Source of the DNA: Gnetum montanum
Taxonomy: Eukaryota > Streptophyta > Gnetopsida > Gnetales > Gnetaceae
NCBI GenBank assembly: GCA_015680685.1
Contig: MNCI01016246.1
Coordinates: forward strand, 173,048-237,047
Reading direction: 5' to 3'
DNA: 64,000 nt
Under the pieces are notes generated by a model. That model had not been told where the DNA came from, ran no database searches, and worked only from the letters and a program-made list of their open reading frames with translations. Positions 1 to 10,412 of this stretch are shown piece after piece. A program made the translations under genes and the position numbers. The number at the start of each line of letters is the position of its first letter. Position 1 is the first letter of the stretch.

Positions 1-1467
1 TTGAGCTGTTTGCATCACAGCAGATGGAGGAACTTCTGCAGTGGAGTTTGCATCAATTGCTGAAGAGGTAGAATTCAAAGTCGCAGCTGTTGTTAAAGTC
101 GAAGAATACCAGATGCGATCAAAATTATCATCTGGGTACCTAACCAATAAATTAAAAGAGCAATGTTAGAGAAAAAAAATTATGGTTCATCGGAATCGCA
201 ATTCATCCAAAATTTGTACGAACAGAGCGATCAGAATTCTCCCTAGCTTCTCTCGGTCACATTCCTAAACAATTTTTACTTTAAACATATATTTTTACGC
301 TTATTTCATATTTTGAATTTGAGAAAAAAGAGATATATCTAATTATCTATTTTCCATAAACATAAACAATGATATAAAGCTGTTTATTGAAAACTTTGCT
401 TTTGAAACCTAATTTTTATATTTTAGGAGTAGAAATTTTTCGGGAACCTAAAATTACCGTTTTTCTTATTCCGACTGCAATTCCTAAAAGTTTTGGTAAC
501 TACTGTCTCAATTCAATTCAGTCTTCTACGAACAAGATACTTATGATTCTATAATGTTTGCAAACCAAGATCTTGTGAAGCATATTAAAAGTAGTTTTTT
601 AGGTCCACCCTTGTGTTGCTTCTCTATTCTAGAGCGAACTAAATCGTGATTCTAGAGGGCTTAAAGTTTCCCACAACTAATGACTCAGCCGCCATACCTT
701 ACTCTCAATTCTTCTTTCCCCTTCTCTTCTTCTTTCTTTTCTAATTTTTGAACGAGCACTTGTAAAACACGATGTGTTGAGAAACGTACCTTACTGGGAG
801 ACCGTTGCTGCCAATATTATATCTGGCGAGCATTTTCATCATAACTTTTGGCGTTGCCCACTTGTACATCCCATCCTTGAATTCGATAATCTGAATGGCA
901 GATATGAATGGATCTGTTGCCTCACTCATTCTGTTGAGGCATATATACACCGTTGTTCCCATCAGAATATGTTCATATTCATAAAGGCTTCCATCCAACT
1001 TGTTCGATTCATAAATCATGTCTGTCGTCTCAACAGAATAATTGAACAGACCGGGCCAATTCTTATTGTAGTAGGACAGTCTGAGAAGGAAAGGGTGAGT
1101 TGAGAAGGAAAGGGTGAGTTGAAGACCAGGGGATCCCATAGCACGACTTGTTCAGAGGTTTGGGAAATTCTCTCAGATTTTGCATGTAAAAATCCTCAGT
1201 GACATGGCTTCGGAGACACGTTGTGCTTGGCCGAGTTGGATGTAATTTGTATCCGGTACCCAAACCAATCCTCTATCATCTGTAAAATTGGATTTCGATC
1301 CGCAAGCAATATTCAAAAACCCTGCAATTTTTCCCACTGTCAGAAACTTAGAATTTCTAAAACCAGTTTCATAAATCTTGAGGGAAAGAAATTTCTGAAT
1401 TATGAATACCGTTTTGGGCATGAACAAAATTTGCAGCGAAAAGTAAAACAAGGATACACCGGTTCAT
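1..1467 (-). pseudogene. Malectin-like receptor-like kinase, 5' part (exons 1-3), frameshifted
   Basis: Plant receptor-like kinases of the LRR-I/malectin-like class sit in the plasma membrane and sense signals through an extracellular malectin-like domain. Exon 1 (1410-1467) encodes a signal peptide of 19 residues beginning MNRCILVLLF and ending VHAQN. Intron 1 (1322-1409) and intron 2 (140-789) have GT and AG ends, and the phases agree: a Gly codon is split at intron 1 and an Arg codon (AG/G) at intron 2. Exon 2 (790-1321) gives FLNIACGS, LVWVPDTNYI, LREFP, CYGIP, LLRLSYYNKNWPG and DPFISAIQI, all positions typical of the malectin-like fold. Exon 3 (1-139, cut by the window edge) gives YPDDNFDRIW and PPSAVMQTA, also typical. 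The frame shifts near 1205-1225 and again at a 19-bp duplication (1083-1120). The two nearly cancel, but the stretch between contains a TGA, so the copy is probably broken. The kinase part lies left of the window. Confidence 0.85.
1083..1120. repeat. 19-bp tandem duplication inside RLK exon 2
   Basis: The 19-mer GAGAAGGAAAGGGTGAGTT occurs twice head to tail. Nineteen is not a multiple of three. With one copy, the minus frame would run on directly from the CYGIPW region into LLRLSYYN, so the second copy is the likely cause of the frameshift. Confidence 0.95.
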
Positions 1468-3740
1468 GAGTTGAAGCCTCTTTTTAATTGGAAAAGTTGG
1501 ATCCAACTTGCTATGCATAATGAAGCTGGTTTCAAATTTCTAACACATGCACTCAAAATGGGAAAGAACTTGCCAGAGTTAAGGTTGTAGCATTATTTGT
1601 AGCGAATATTGTTTTTTAATAAAATACTGAAATAAAACACTAATTTGTTTTCTTTCTCCACTCAAACTATCAGAGACTGAAGAGGCGTATTTGGTCATTT
1701 AAATGGTTGTGACAGAAGCACAGATAAACTTATAACAAGTATTTGGCATGTCACGTCTTAATCTCCATCCCTCACCACCGATTTCGTAAAAAGTTTTGTA
1801 GACCTTTCAAGTCAAGATAATCCAGCTCCAGTTGATAAACATCTCTGCAACTGTGGTGCTTCTGCTAAGATTTGTGTGGTGTGGGTTACAATGTAACTTG
1901 GACTATTCGTAAAAAACTTATTTGATTCTGGTGGATATAATGATTTCGGAAGAAAAAGGGGTCTTCAATCAGGAAATGGAATGGAGACTAATTTTCTACG
2001 AGAGTGATTGATACAAGACAGATGTCTCTGTATGTTGTTGTTTTCAAATCTACTTATGAGAATTTAATAATTGAGGTAGAGTGGGAAATTCAAAATGGCC
2101 TCACCGTTACCTGCAACAAACATTCTATATTTAACTTTATTTTTAATGGATTCCAAAGGGAAAATCAAAAAATTCAAAGGTTAAATTCATTTAAGTTTAA
2201 AATAAGTTTTGTATGCAAGAGATACTATGTTATGGTTAAAAGCTGAGGTAATATTATTTTTTACTTTTCTTAAAATTTTATTTCAATAATGAAAATAACA
2301 ATAAGCAATAAGATTTCAGGAGGGATGATCCAAAAATGTCAATAGCGAGGATGTTATCATAAAATAAAATTGACTACAAAAGAAAAATTTTAAAAGTTTT
2401 AATGCAATAATGAATTCAAGACATGGTTGAAAAATTATAAAAGAGAATGTTTTGAAAAGATAGCAAAACAAAACTAAATTTTATTGGAAAATATTAGACT
2501 TAACTTCCATGATGAAGGAAGATGAAGTAGAGTATTTGAATTTAGGCATTTTTGTATCTTTGTGTACATGAGTAAAAGTAATATAACATCATCTTCAAAG
2601 GTAAGATAATGTGTAATATGAAGACTAAGATGATTATGCCTACTGATAAAAAAAGATGCACAACATGCATTTTTAAAATATTATGAAACATGAAAATGCT
2701 AAACATCACATCAATGAATTATTCTACCAATGTTGATTCTAAAGCAATATTAAGAAAATTGTAAATTATATTAAAATTGAATATACTTATACATAAACTT
2801 AACGTATTTTCTGTAAACTGCTAGATTCTTTGGATGTAATAGAAATTAATTTTTTCACAGAACTATTAATTAAAGAAAATATTAAATAAGTCAATGATAT
2901 GGAGACTTTAACAATGACATTAATTAATCTCAATCACCAGGATAAGAGATAAGTGATACATAAGATCATCGGCGGGGTACTCTGTTCACGAAAAGAAGAT
3001 GCTGTATTGAAGGCTGCAGAATTGCCAGAGAATGTCCGGGTGAGGATACAGAATGAGGGTATCTCCATACGCTGCGAAATAGAAGCTCAATCCCAGAATA
3101 TGCATAGTAATTTCATACTCAAAGTGCTTGATACATCATGTAGCTATGTGCGCGTTAAAATGTTTAGCAGGAGAGAAATTCAAAATGAGTGGAAGTGTAC
3201 CAAACATTAGTTTGAAAAAGAAAACATTGTGACCCTCTAAGCTGCCACGTTCAGGAAAGTTATGATGCTTGCATTAATGAACAACACCATCATTCTCACT
3301 ATGTAACCCTTTTACACTATTGTAAAGGCCCGTCCCTTTCCTACCATTGTAGCAATATATCGTCCCTTTCCTACCATTGTAGCAATATATATATTCTCAC
3401 TATGTAACCCTTTTACACTATTGTAAAAATATTTCATTAAAAAAGACTGGAATGAAACATTGTTTATTAATTTCTCTATGTTAGACCATTAGGACTAATG
3501 ACTCAAGATTCAGTCATGTACATGGTTGAAAACAGAAGCAACATGAGAATGTTAGAAACCAAAGACCAACAAGTATTCACCACGTTAAGTCCTAATCTTC
3601 ACCTCCCATGGCCAATTCCATCTTGACAAATTTTTGGAGACTTTTTTAGCCAAGATAAATCCAGTTGTGGGAGAGGAAAATCTATGGACTTTGGGTTCAA
3701 TATGGCATCACTATTGATTTAGATAAATAAGCTCAAAATG
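1468..3740. other. AT-rich intergenic DNA upstream of the RLK
   Basis: No convincing gene is seen. The reading frames present are short (80-85 codons) and lack recognisable motifs. The part directly upstream of 1467 would hold the RLK promoter, but I cannot name an element in it. Two diverged blocks, about 1615-1845 and 3425-3680, resemble one another in the same orientation (shared runs near ACAGAAGCA, ACAAGTATT, CTAATCTTCACC-like and AGATAAATCCAGTTG-like stretches), so part of the region is an old duplication. Confidence 0.6.
3292..3427. repeat. Compound tandem and flanking direct repeat
   Basis: A 30-bp unit starting CGTCCCTTTCC and ending AGCAATATAT is repeated twice without a gap (3331-3360 and 3361-3390). 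It is flanked by a second direct repeat of 35 bp starting ATTCTCACTATG (3292-3326 and 3393-3427). The outer and inner repeats look exact by eye. Confidence 0.95.
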
Positions 3741-4333
3741 TGAGAGAGGTCTTAGGGTAGAGGCCTCCTTGTTTCCTCCCCATGGTTCAGGGGTCATGGA
3801 GCACTTTGACATGTCCTTGAGTGATACTTAAGTGTTAGAAAACCCATCCCTTTTGGTGATACCAAGCAAGCAGCAAGACTCCCTCCTGTTACTCCCCTTC
3901 TTAGTCCTCTTCATATTTATCCTCACTTGGAAAACTACATGGGATTGATTTTGTGGTGGTCGAAAAAATGTAAGTAGCCAGGGTTAGAAAGTTCTAATGT
4001 AATGCCCTGTTAAACCTTGTACCATATTGTGAGGGGTCTAGGGGTGAGGCATCCCTTGTAGATACATCATCTCCCCTTCCACCAATGATGTCTATAGGGT
4101 TGCATGTGTACTTGTTCACTAAGTCCTCATTTGGAGTTTAGAGGTTCTCCTAGAGGTGTACTTGCTCTTGTTACAAAGCTATTGTGCCACATGCTCCCTT
4201 CGAAGTATTAGAAGGATTGCTATGCTTATTTAGAAGCGTATTCCCTAGCTCTACCACCCCAAATCCACTAGATCTAAGGGAATTCCTTAGAGTTTTAGAC
4301 AACATCAAGGCAACATTGTTACATATGATATCA
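3741..4333. repeat. Element Z, left terminal repeat (LTR-like)
   Basis: This block begins TGAGAGAGGTCTTAGGG and ends near ATGATATCA, giving TG...CA ends. It matches, with divergence, a second block formed by 9378-9423 plus 17975-18527. Shared runs include the stretch around CAAGCAGCAAGACTCCCTC and the one around AAATCCACTAGATCTAAGG. Similarity stops abruptly on both sides, as expected for terminal repeats. I see no primer binding site next to it and no matching target duplication, so calling it an LTR is an inference. Confidence 0.6.
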
Positions 4334-7300
4334 AAGAATTTTTTGTATCATGTTTTGACAAGCGTGATATTCTCTTGTGTTGTGATGCCTTCAAGGTTTC
4401 TTACCCATCTTTCTAGTTATATATCTTGGTGATATAGGATCATATCCTCATGTATCCTTCAAGGAGTCACCTTATGGTAATACTCTTGTAAGATTTTCAT
4501 TATGGAGCCAATGCTACAGTGTTAGCAACCCTTGTATGTTTTTCTTACTAAAGGATCTATGTGATTGTGTTGTGATGTTGTCCTCCACTGATTTACTTAT
4601 GGTGGGACTAGTTGTGGTTTTACTTTGATATGGCTGATGAGAGTTCTACTAGCAACTTATAAATTTTTGTTGGAGGAGCTTTCATCTTTGGTCTTCAATG
4701 ATTCATTTGGGATGGATTGGCCCTAATCTCCACTTCAATCTCCACCTAGATGACATATTTTGATATGGCATTAATTGGATTGTGCAAGATGTGGTATCCT
4801 TACACCCCCACTTACCTTAGATACAGTGAGTGTGGGAAATACAAATTTGGACATGTTAGTTTCCAAGTACCTCAGGATGGAGGGCCTTCAAGCATATGCT
4901 CCTAGCGAGCCTTCTTCTGGTTGGATTAAGAACATCACCGGTAGACTTACTTATGCTCGTGTTTGTGGTTCTATGTTTTTCTAGTTGTGTAGGCATGTCT
5001 TTCTTCAATTGTGATTTTTGAGTTCTTCATGTGTGTCCCTCTCATTATGTCTATCTTTCATTAATGCAAGGCTTTGTGCTCTATGTTGGGTAATGACTTG
5101 TTGTTGGGATTTGTTAAGGATGCATTTTGAAGCCATGTGTATCATCTAGAGACCAAATTGTTATGGTCCTTGTTTTGATAACCTCTTATGCTTTGAGTAT
5201 GGTTTCCCTTGTTGCAAATCTTTCAGGTGTTGCATTTTCTCATTTGAGCTAATTTTGTTGCCCTAGGATTTCATGGCATCACTTATTTCAAGCATTTTGA
5301 TTTGAAGACCCTTTGGAGTAGGTCATCCTATTATTGGTTCCTATTGAAACCTATTTTTGGCTAGATTTTAGTCTCCCTCCTTATGTTTTGGGATGAGATG
5401 ATGATTTTCTAGTACTTGTACCTCTTGCAGATTTATTGAGACTTTGATCCTAGTGGAAACAATGTTAGTGGCTATGAACATTTGTTGTATGTGGATCTCT
5501 AGAATTTTGAGAGTGTTTCAATTCTTCCTCTTTGTGTGCCTCGTGGTAAATTATTTTATGTGTGTAGCTAATTGATCTATCAAGTTTTGCATGATTAATC
5601 TCAATGCATGATATTTAGATCTTTCTCTCTATGGTATTATGAGACTATTATTTCTATGTTGTTGTGATCATGCTTGATGGGTATGTATGAGGCTAATGTG
5701 CTGATCATGTTCCTACTAACTCTTCTATTCCCTAGCTATTGTCTCAGCCTTGCAAGTAGCATAGCTATAAAGGTGCAGATAGTGGAGACCTTAGTTGATT
5801 CTATGAGCACTATGTCTATGGGGAAGATATGTGCTCTGAATACCTCAATGAATTGGTTACATGGTCTCAAAATCTTAACATTGGGTTGTGGATTTATTAG
5901 TACACTTGTTGTTATTGAGTAGCTGGTACATCATGATTTGTTTTCCTCTCAGTGCTAGATGGACATTAACACAAGATGGTGGTCCATTCTAGATCCCTAC
6001 AGATATTAGATTAGTAGATTCCATAAAGTAGTATCTTTGACCATGCCAGACACTAATGGCCCAAAAGTGGCCAATGCCTTAAGGTCCCATTGTGGCATGT
6101 TATTCGATCGTTGCATTCATGTCCTAGTTCATTTATTTTTGATGGTAGCCTTAAAGTGGATTAAGTGCTTCAATTATATGTGTATGTGCAAAAAAGGATA
6201 CACATTTTTCTCAAAATAGCATGATGCAGCTTTGGTATTACTCCTAGTGGCCTAAACCTTTCAGATTACGATGGGCTCAGGTAGTTTGTCCTATAGCCTT
6301 CTAGGCCTTTGTATCATTCCAAAATGTCATATATTATGCTTACCAAATGCATTCATACCTTCATGTATGCAATATTGTAATGTTGTGATGTCATCAACCT
6401 TGACAGATCATGCATGTAGAATTTTTAGATGTTGTTTTCCTATGTGGATCATTTGTTTTCTTATTGTAAGCTTATGCCATACTCTATGACAAGGCCAGCC
6501 TTAATGTATAGTATTTCCCTATGCTTATCCTTGTAGCACCTTCTCTCAATGTCTTGAAAGTGATCCTTGTTCCTCGATATTAGATCTTCTAAAAGCTCTA
6601 TGGAAAATCATATTTCATAAATAGTTTTTTAATAAGGACACCATGGCATGTCCTTGCCTGTGGTGCTCTTAAACGGATGCTTTGTTTTCCAAGTGATCTT
6701 GGCATGTCATGATGGTATGCCCTTTAATGATCATTCTCAAGATAGGATAAGTTATGGAACTCTACCTTTTAGGTTTCTTAATTAGCAAAAATCCTATTCA
6801 CAGGTGGTTGACAGTGGAGTGTAGCCTAAATTCAAACAATTTATCCAATGAACTTGTTCTTGATAGTAGGTGGTTCATGGTGACCATGTAATTGCAATGG
6901 TAGATTAATTATTCAAATCAAATGTGATGTTGTTATGACTGATTGTAGTGTAGTGATGAGTTTTGGGTATCAATACCTAGGCTCCTTCTCCCATGATTAG
7001 TTATGATCTTTGGGGCAATTTTGCAAGCATTAGAATGGTGGTCCATCCTTGAACAAATGATGTTATAATTACTCAAATCATTGATTTCTCTTGGAGGCCC
7101 TACATTGTGGATCTCTATGTTCTAAAAAACATTCAAGCTTGAGCTCTCATGACTTGGATCTCCTAATACTTCTATGGGCTATGGTGTATCACCCCATCTC
7201 TCTAGTGTATCCTTGTTTATTTTAGTGTTCCAACCTCTATGATGGAACAACATGACCATGCACTCTATTTCATAATGATTCTCTAGCCATATGGCATGGC

Positions 7301-9377
7301 CTATTTTCCATTCTGATGGACACTTTCTTTAGTTGTTGATAGAACAATGCAAGTTGTATCAAGACAATTGTTCTTATACATGGGATTCAAAAGCAATTAA
7401 TGTTTGGAACTTATTTCTAGTGGTCGCAAGTGCCTAAACTTTTGGGACTATTTTTCAAAGACAGGATATTGTTATCACATTCAAATTCAAGGAACCTCCG
7501 TTGTGAGACCCTGTGGTTAACATAGGTTTGATGCATATACATCTTTACTTGTAAGTAAGGTGTGATCTCATGTGCTCTCTTCCAATTTTGGGGCTCCAAA
7601 GGGACTTTTTGCTTTGGGATCCTCTGGTTGACCTCCCTTATTGTGAATCCTTCAAGGTTGAATCATGGATTTTTCTAAGTTGATAGTTGAAGTTGGTAAT
7701 AACCATTTGTTGTAATTTCAAATTGTCTCGAGGACCTAGTCCTCCTGTGGGTAAACTATTCTTAATGACTCATGAGATCGTTGGTTTGTGTATGATGGTA
7801 ATAGATAGTAATGTAGCCTTGTCCACCACAATTTTTGTAAATGGGATGGACTAGGTATTATGAAATGAAAACCTAAACATCCTATGGTGAAATGGAACTT
7901 CTTTCTATGAAATTTTGGGGATGAACTCTTTAGCTTTTTGAGTCAATCCTTGAAGTAGAATAGAATGTGGGTAAGACCTACAAATCTATGTCATTTCTCA
8001 ACAAGTAGCAATTGAACAATATGGTTGTGTTGGCTATGTGATCTACTTTGGCATGTACAAGGAATATAAAGTAATTGAGTTATTGTACTTGCTTGTGGGA
8101 GGAACCTCTCAATGAGGACCTTCCCTTCCTGTTGAAAACTTCAATAAGATGTGTTGATCATGAGTTGTGGTTGTTCTTGGTATGGCAGGAATTTCAAATT
8201 CTAGGAACCTAATTTTTCCTAGAAACATATGATAGTTTTTGTCCTTAGAGATGAATCAACATACTTCCCTAGACTAAATTCCTATATAGCGTTGCTTGTT
8301 CCACCTATTGGAGAGATATGGACATGCTATAAAAGGTGAATGCAGATCATCCTTTTCCATACATGGGACACAATAATTGTAATGGACCATGTTGAAGTAG
8401 TTAGCATGAAATGTGTTTATGGAGGATTATCTTCAGGTTGGCTTCCCAACCCATCCTCCACTTGTTCAAGCACTTGAGCAAGCATTCTCGATGTTAGACA
8501 TGCTCAAAGGGTGCCAATGATAGACTGGGTTAGGATGCTATGATAGCATCTTGGAGAAGCCTTCCAAACAAAATTTTGGATCTTCTCTCTTGAAGTGAAT
8601 ATGTGATATAGTATTCGATGATGAAAACATGGATTGTAGTGCTGGTACATCTGCAGATGGCAAGCTCAAATCCTTATTCTAAAGGGAGATCATATTTAAC
8701 TTCATTCATACCAGCCTAGATGGATGTTGATGGGTAAAAAAAACATGTTGATGGTATAGACATGATGATCTACAACATAGATGGATGGACTAGTTAGACC
8801 CCATGGGTCTTGATGCCAGAAGTAGAACCTGGGGTTTTGGTAAGCTTGAGTTACTTCTTGAGGCATGACTCTTTTAGAGCATGTTCACTCTTTTAAATAT
8901 AGTTTTTCAAGTCTATCACCAAGGCTAAAAATAGTCCTAGTGAGCATTTAAAATCAATGATAAAAAATCTAAGAATCAATGGGTGCCAAGAAACCATTCA
9001 TGATGGAAGTTAGCTAGACTTATGTAAGAAGGGAAAGTCTTCTTGCATAGGTATGGATCTATGTAGGAAGATAAGTCTCTAGACCTGAATAAGGGGTAGA
9101 TCTAGGAGATTCCTTAGAGACATTGGTCCTTTGGATTGTACTTATCCCTCATGTCATAGAGTAGGAAAAGTTTTTGGATTCCTCCAAGTACCCTTTTGCG
9201 TTTCATGCTAAGCCTTGGATGGAAGGATATATCAAGTGTTTGGGTTGGTACCTTCCTTCACGTCTAGCATTAGTTGAGTTATGTGACTCCTTGGACTTGA
9301 TAGAGCTTCAAACCTACATAGGAAGTGTACTCTCAAAGCTTCAAACCTGCATAGGAAGTGTACTCTCAAGTGAGGAT
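4334..9377. mobile_element. Element Z internal region, non-coding (LARD-like)
   Basis: About 5 kb between the two Z terminal repeats has no reading frame resembling gag, protease, RT or integrase on either strand; the longest frames are 60-82 codons and unlike anything I recognise. Large retrotransposon derivatives (LARDs) are LTR elements with long non-coding interiors, and this would fit. The alternative is two independent copies of a dispersed repeat with unrelated DNA between them. Confidence 0.45.
9304..9369. repeat. 33-bp tandem duplication before the right Z repeat
   Basis: A 33-bp unit beginning AGCTTCAAACC and ending GTACTCTCAA is present twice in a row (9304-9336 and 9337-9369), differing at about one base (A/G in CTACATAGG versus CTGCATAGG). 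Confidence 0.95.
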
Positions 9378-9423
9378 TGAGAGAGAGGTCTTAGGGTAGA
9401 GGTCTCCTTGGTTCCTTCCCATG
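9378..9423. repeat. Element Z right terminal repeat, first part
   Basis: This 46-bp piece begins TGAGAGAGAGGTCTTAGGG like the left Z repeat and runs to CCATG, where element A is inserted. The repeat resumes at 17975 after element A. Confidence 0.75.
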
Positions 9424-10245
9424 TGATGAGTGGTGAGGTACCCCTACACTCAACCATACGAAACGAGCGTAGCACATGCGATCCAGTCGAACTCCACAGA
9501 CGGGCTAGTTGTGGCACCTAGACAATTAGCCTTAGGTCGTAGTTCGTTGTCTTTCCACCTGGACTAGTATTATATTTTTCACATATGGTTTAGTCCAGCA
9601 TGAGGTGTATGTTGTGTTCCTAATCTATGCTACTCCTGAAGGCAGTGGAAAATAATATTAACTAAGCTAAGCTAGGAGGAAAAGGTAACGAAATCTAATC
9701 TAGCTTGAGTGCGACGAGCAATCGATTCCTTGATCAACCATACACATTTTGGACCTCATGCACGACTACCATTGGGATTACCAAGCACAAATCCTAGGTA
9801 CGCTACTAGGCTACCAAGTAGTCACACTTAAATGCTCGTAATCAAGTCGTACTCATTTTGCGTTCTAGGAGTTTAAGGGTGAGAGAGAGAAAATAGTAAA
9901 TAACATTAAATAAATAAACAAATAAATAACAAAGTGAATGCTGCAATGATGAAGTAATCTTGATCTTTATTGCTGGTCATGTGCATTTCCAAGTACGTCA
10001 CACTCGAATAAATAATTTTGTACAATTACATTCACCACACTGCAGGCAAACACTAGAAAAATAATCTAACTCTAGAGGGATCAAACTGCCAGAGTTTTGC
10101 TACTTCTAACTTCTAACTAATAACTAATCCCGAACAAGGGAGAGCCGCTTCTTATTTATAGACATTGCAACAAACTGCGATATCACGTACGCGATATCAT
10201 AGGGAAGACGCGATATCGCGGCTTATGCAATATCGTGTCCCATCA
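9424..10245 (-). repeat. Element A 3' LTR
   Basis: This 822-bp LTR has the plus-strand ends TGATGAGTGG...CCCATCA and is roughly 90% identical by eye to the copy at 17139-17974, most differences being transitions. On the minus strand, U3 starts at 10245 with CGCGATATCGCG-type palindromes (about 10178-10236). A TATAAATA box lies at 10160-10153 and an AATAAA signal at 9971-9966. U5 ends in the family-conserved terminus. Confidence 0.93.
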
Positions 10246-10258
10246 TACCCCCACGACT
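10246..10258 (-). other. Polypurine tract of element A
   Basis: The minus strand reads CAGTCGTGGGGGTA directly in front of the 3' LTR. B (GTGGGGGTA), C (GTGGGGGTA) and D (ATGGGGTA) have a comparable tract at the same place. Such a tract primes plus-strand DNA synthesis. Confidence 0.8.
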
Positions 10259-10412
10259 GAATGAAAACTCATCCTTGAGTTACAAAGACAACAAGCTCCA
10301 TTGATTACACAGTGGATAGGTATGGGATTATTAACTGGAAAAAGAAATGAAATAATGTTGCAGTGTGGGAAGACACAACATAGAAAAATACTACAACTAC
10401 AAAAAATGAAAC

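Noticed and set aside
774-1103. Plus-strand frame of 109 codons
   Set aside because: It lies antisense to exon 2 of the malectin-like receptor kinase and has no motifs of its own.
2004-2246. Plus-strand frame of 80 codons
   Set aside because: AT-rich composition, no motif, no homologous copy in the window.
2953-3210. Plus-strand frame of 85 codons with RVRIQNEGISIRCEIEAQ
   Set aside because: It faintly resembles the C-terminal ACT-like part of plant bHLH proteins, but there is no bHLH region, no splice context and too little sequence to support the call.
4184-4432. Frames inside and after the left Z repeat as a gene
   Set aside because: The frame crosses the end of the repeat and is not kept in the right copy.
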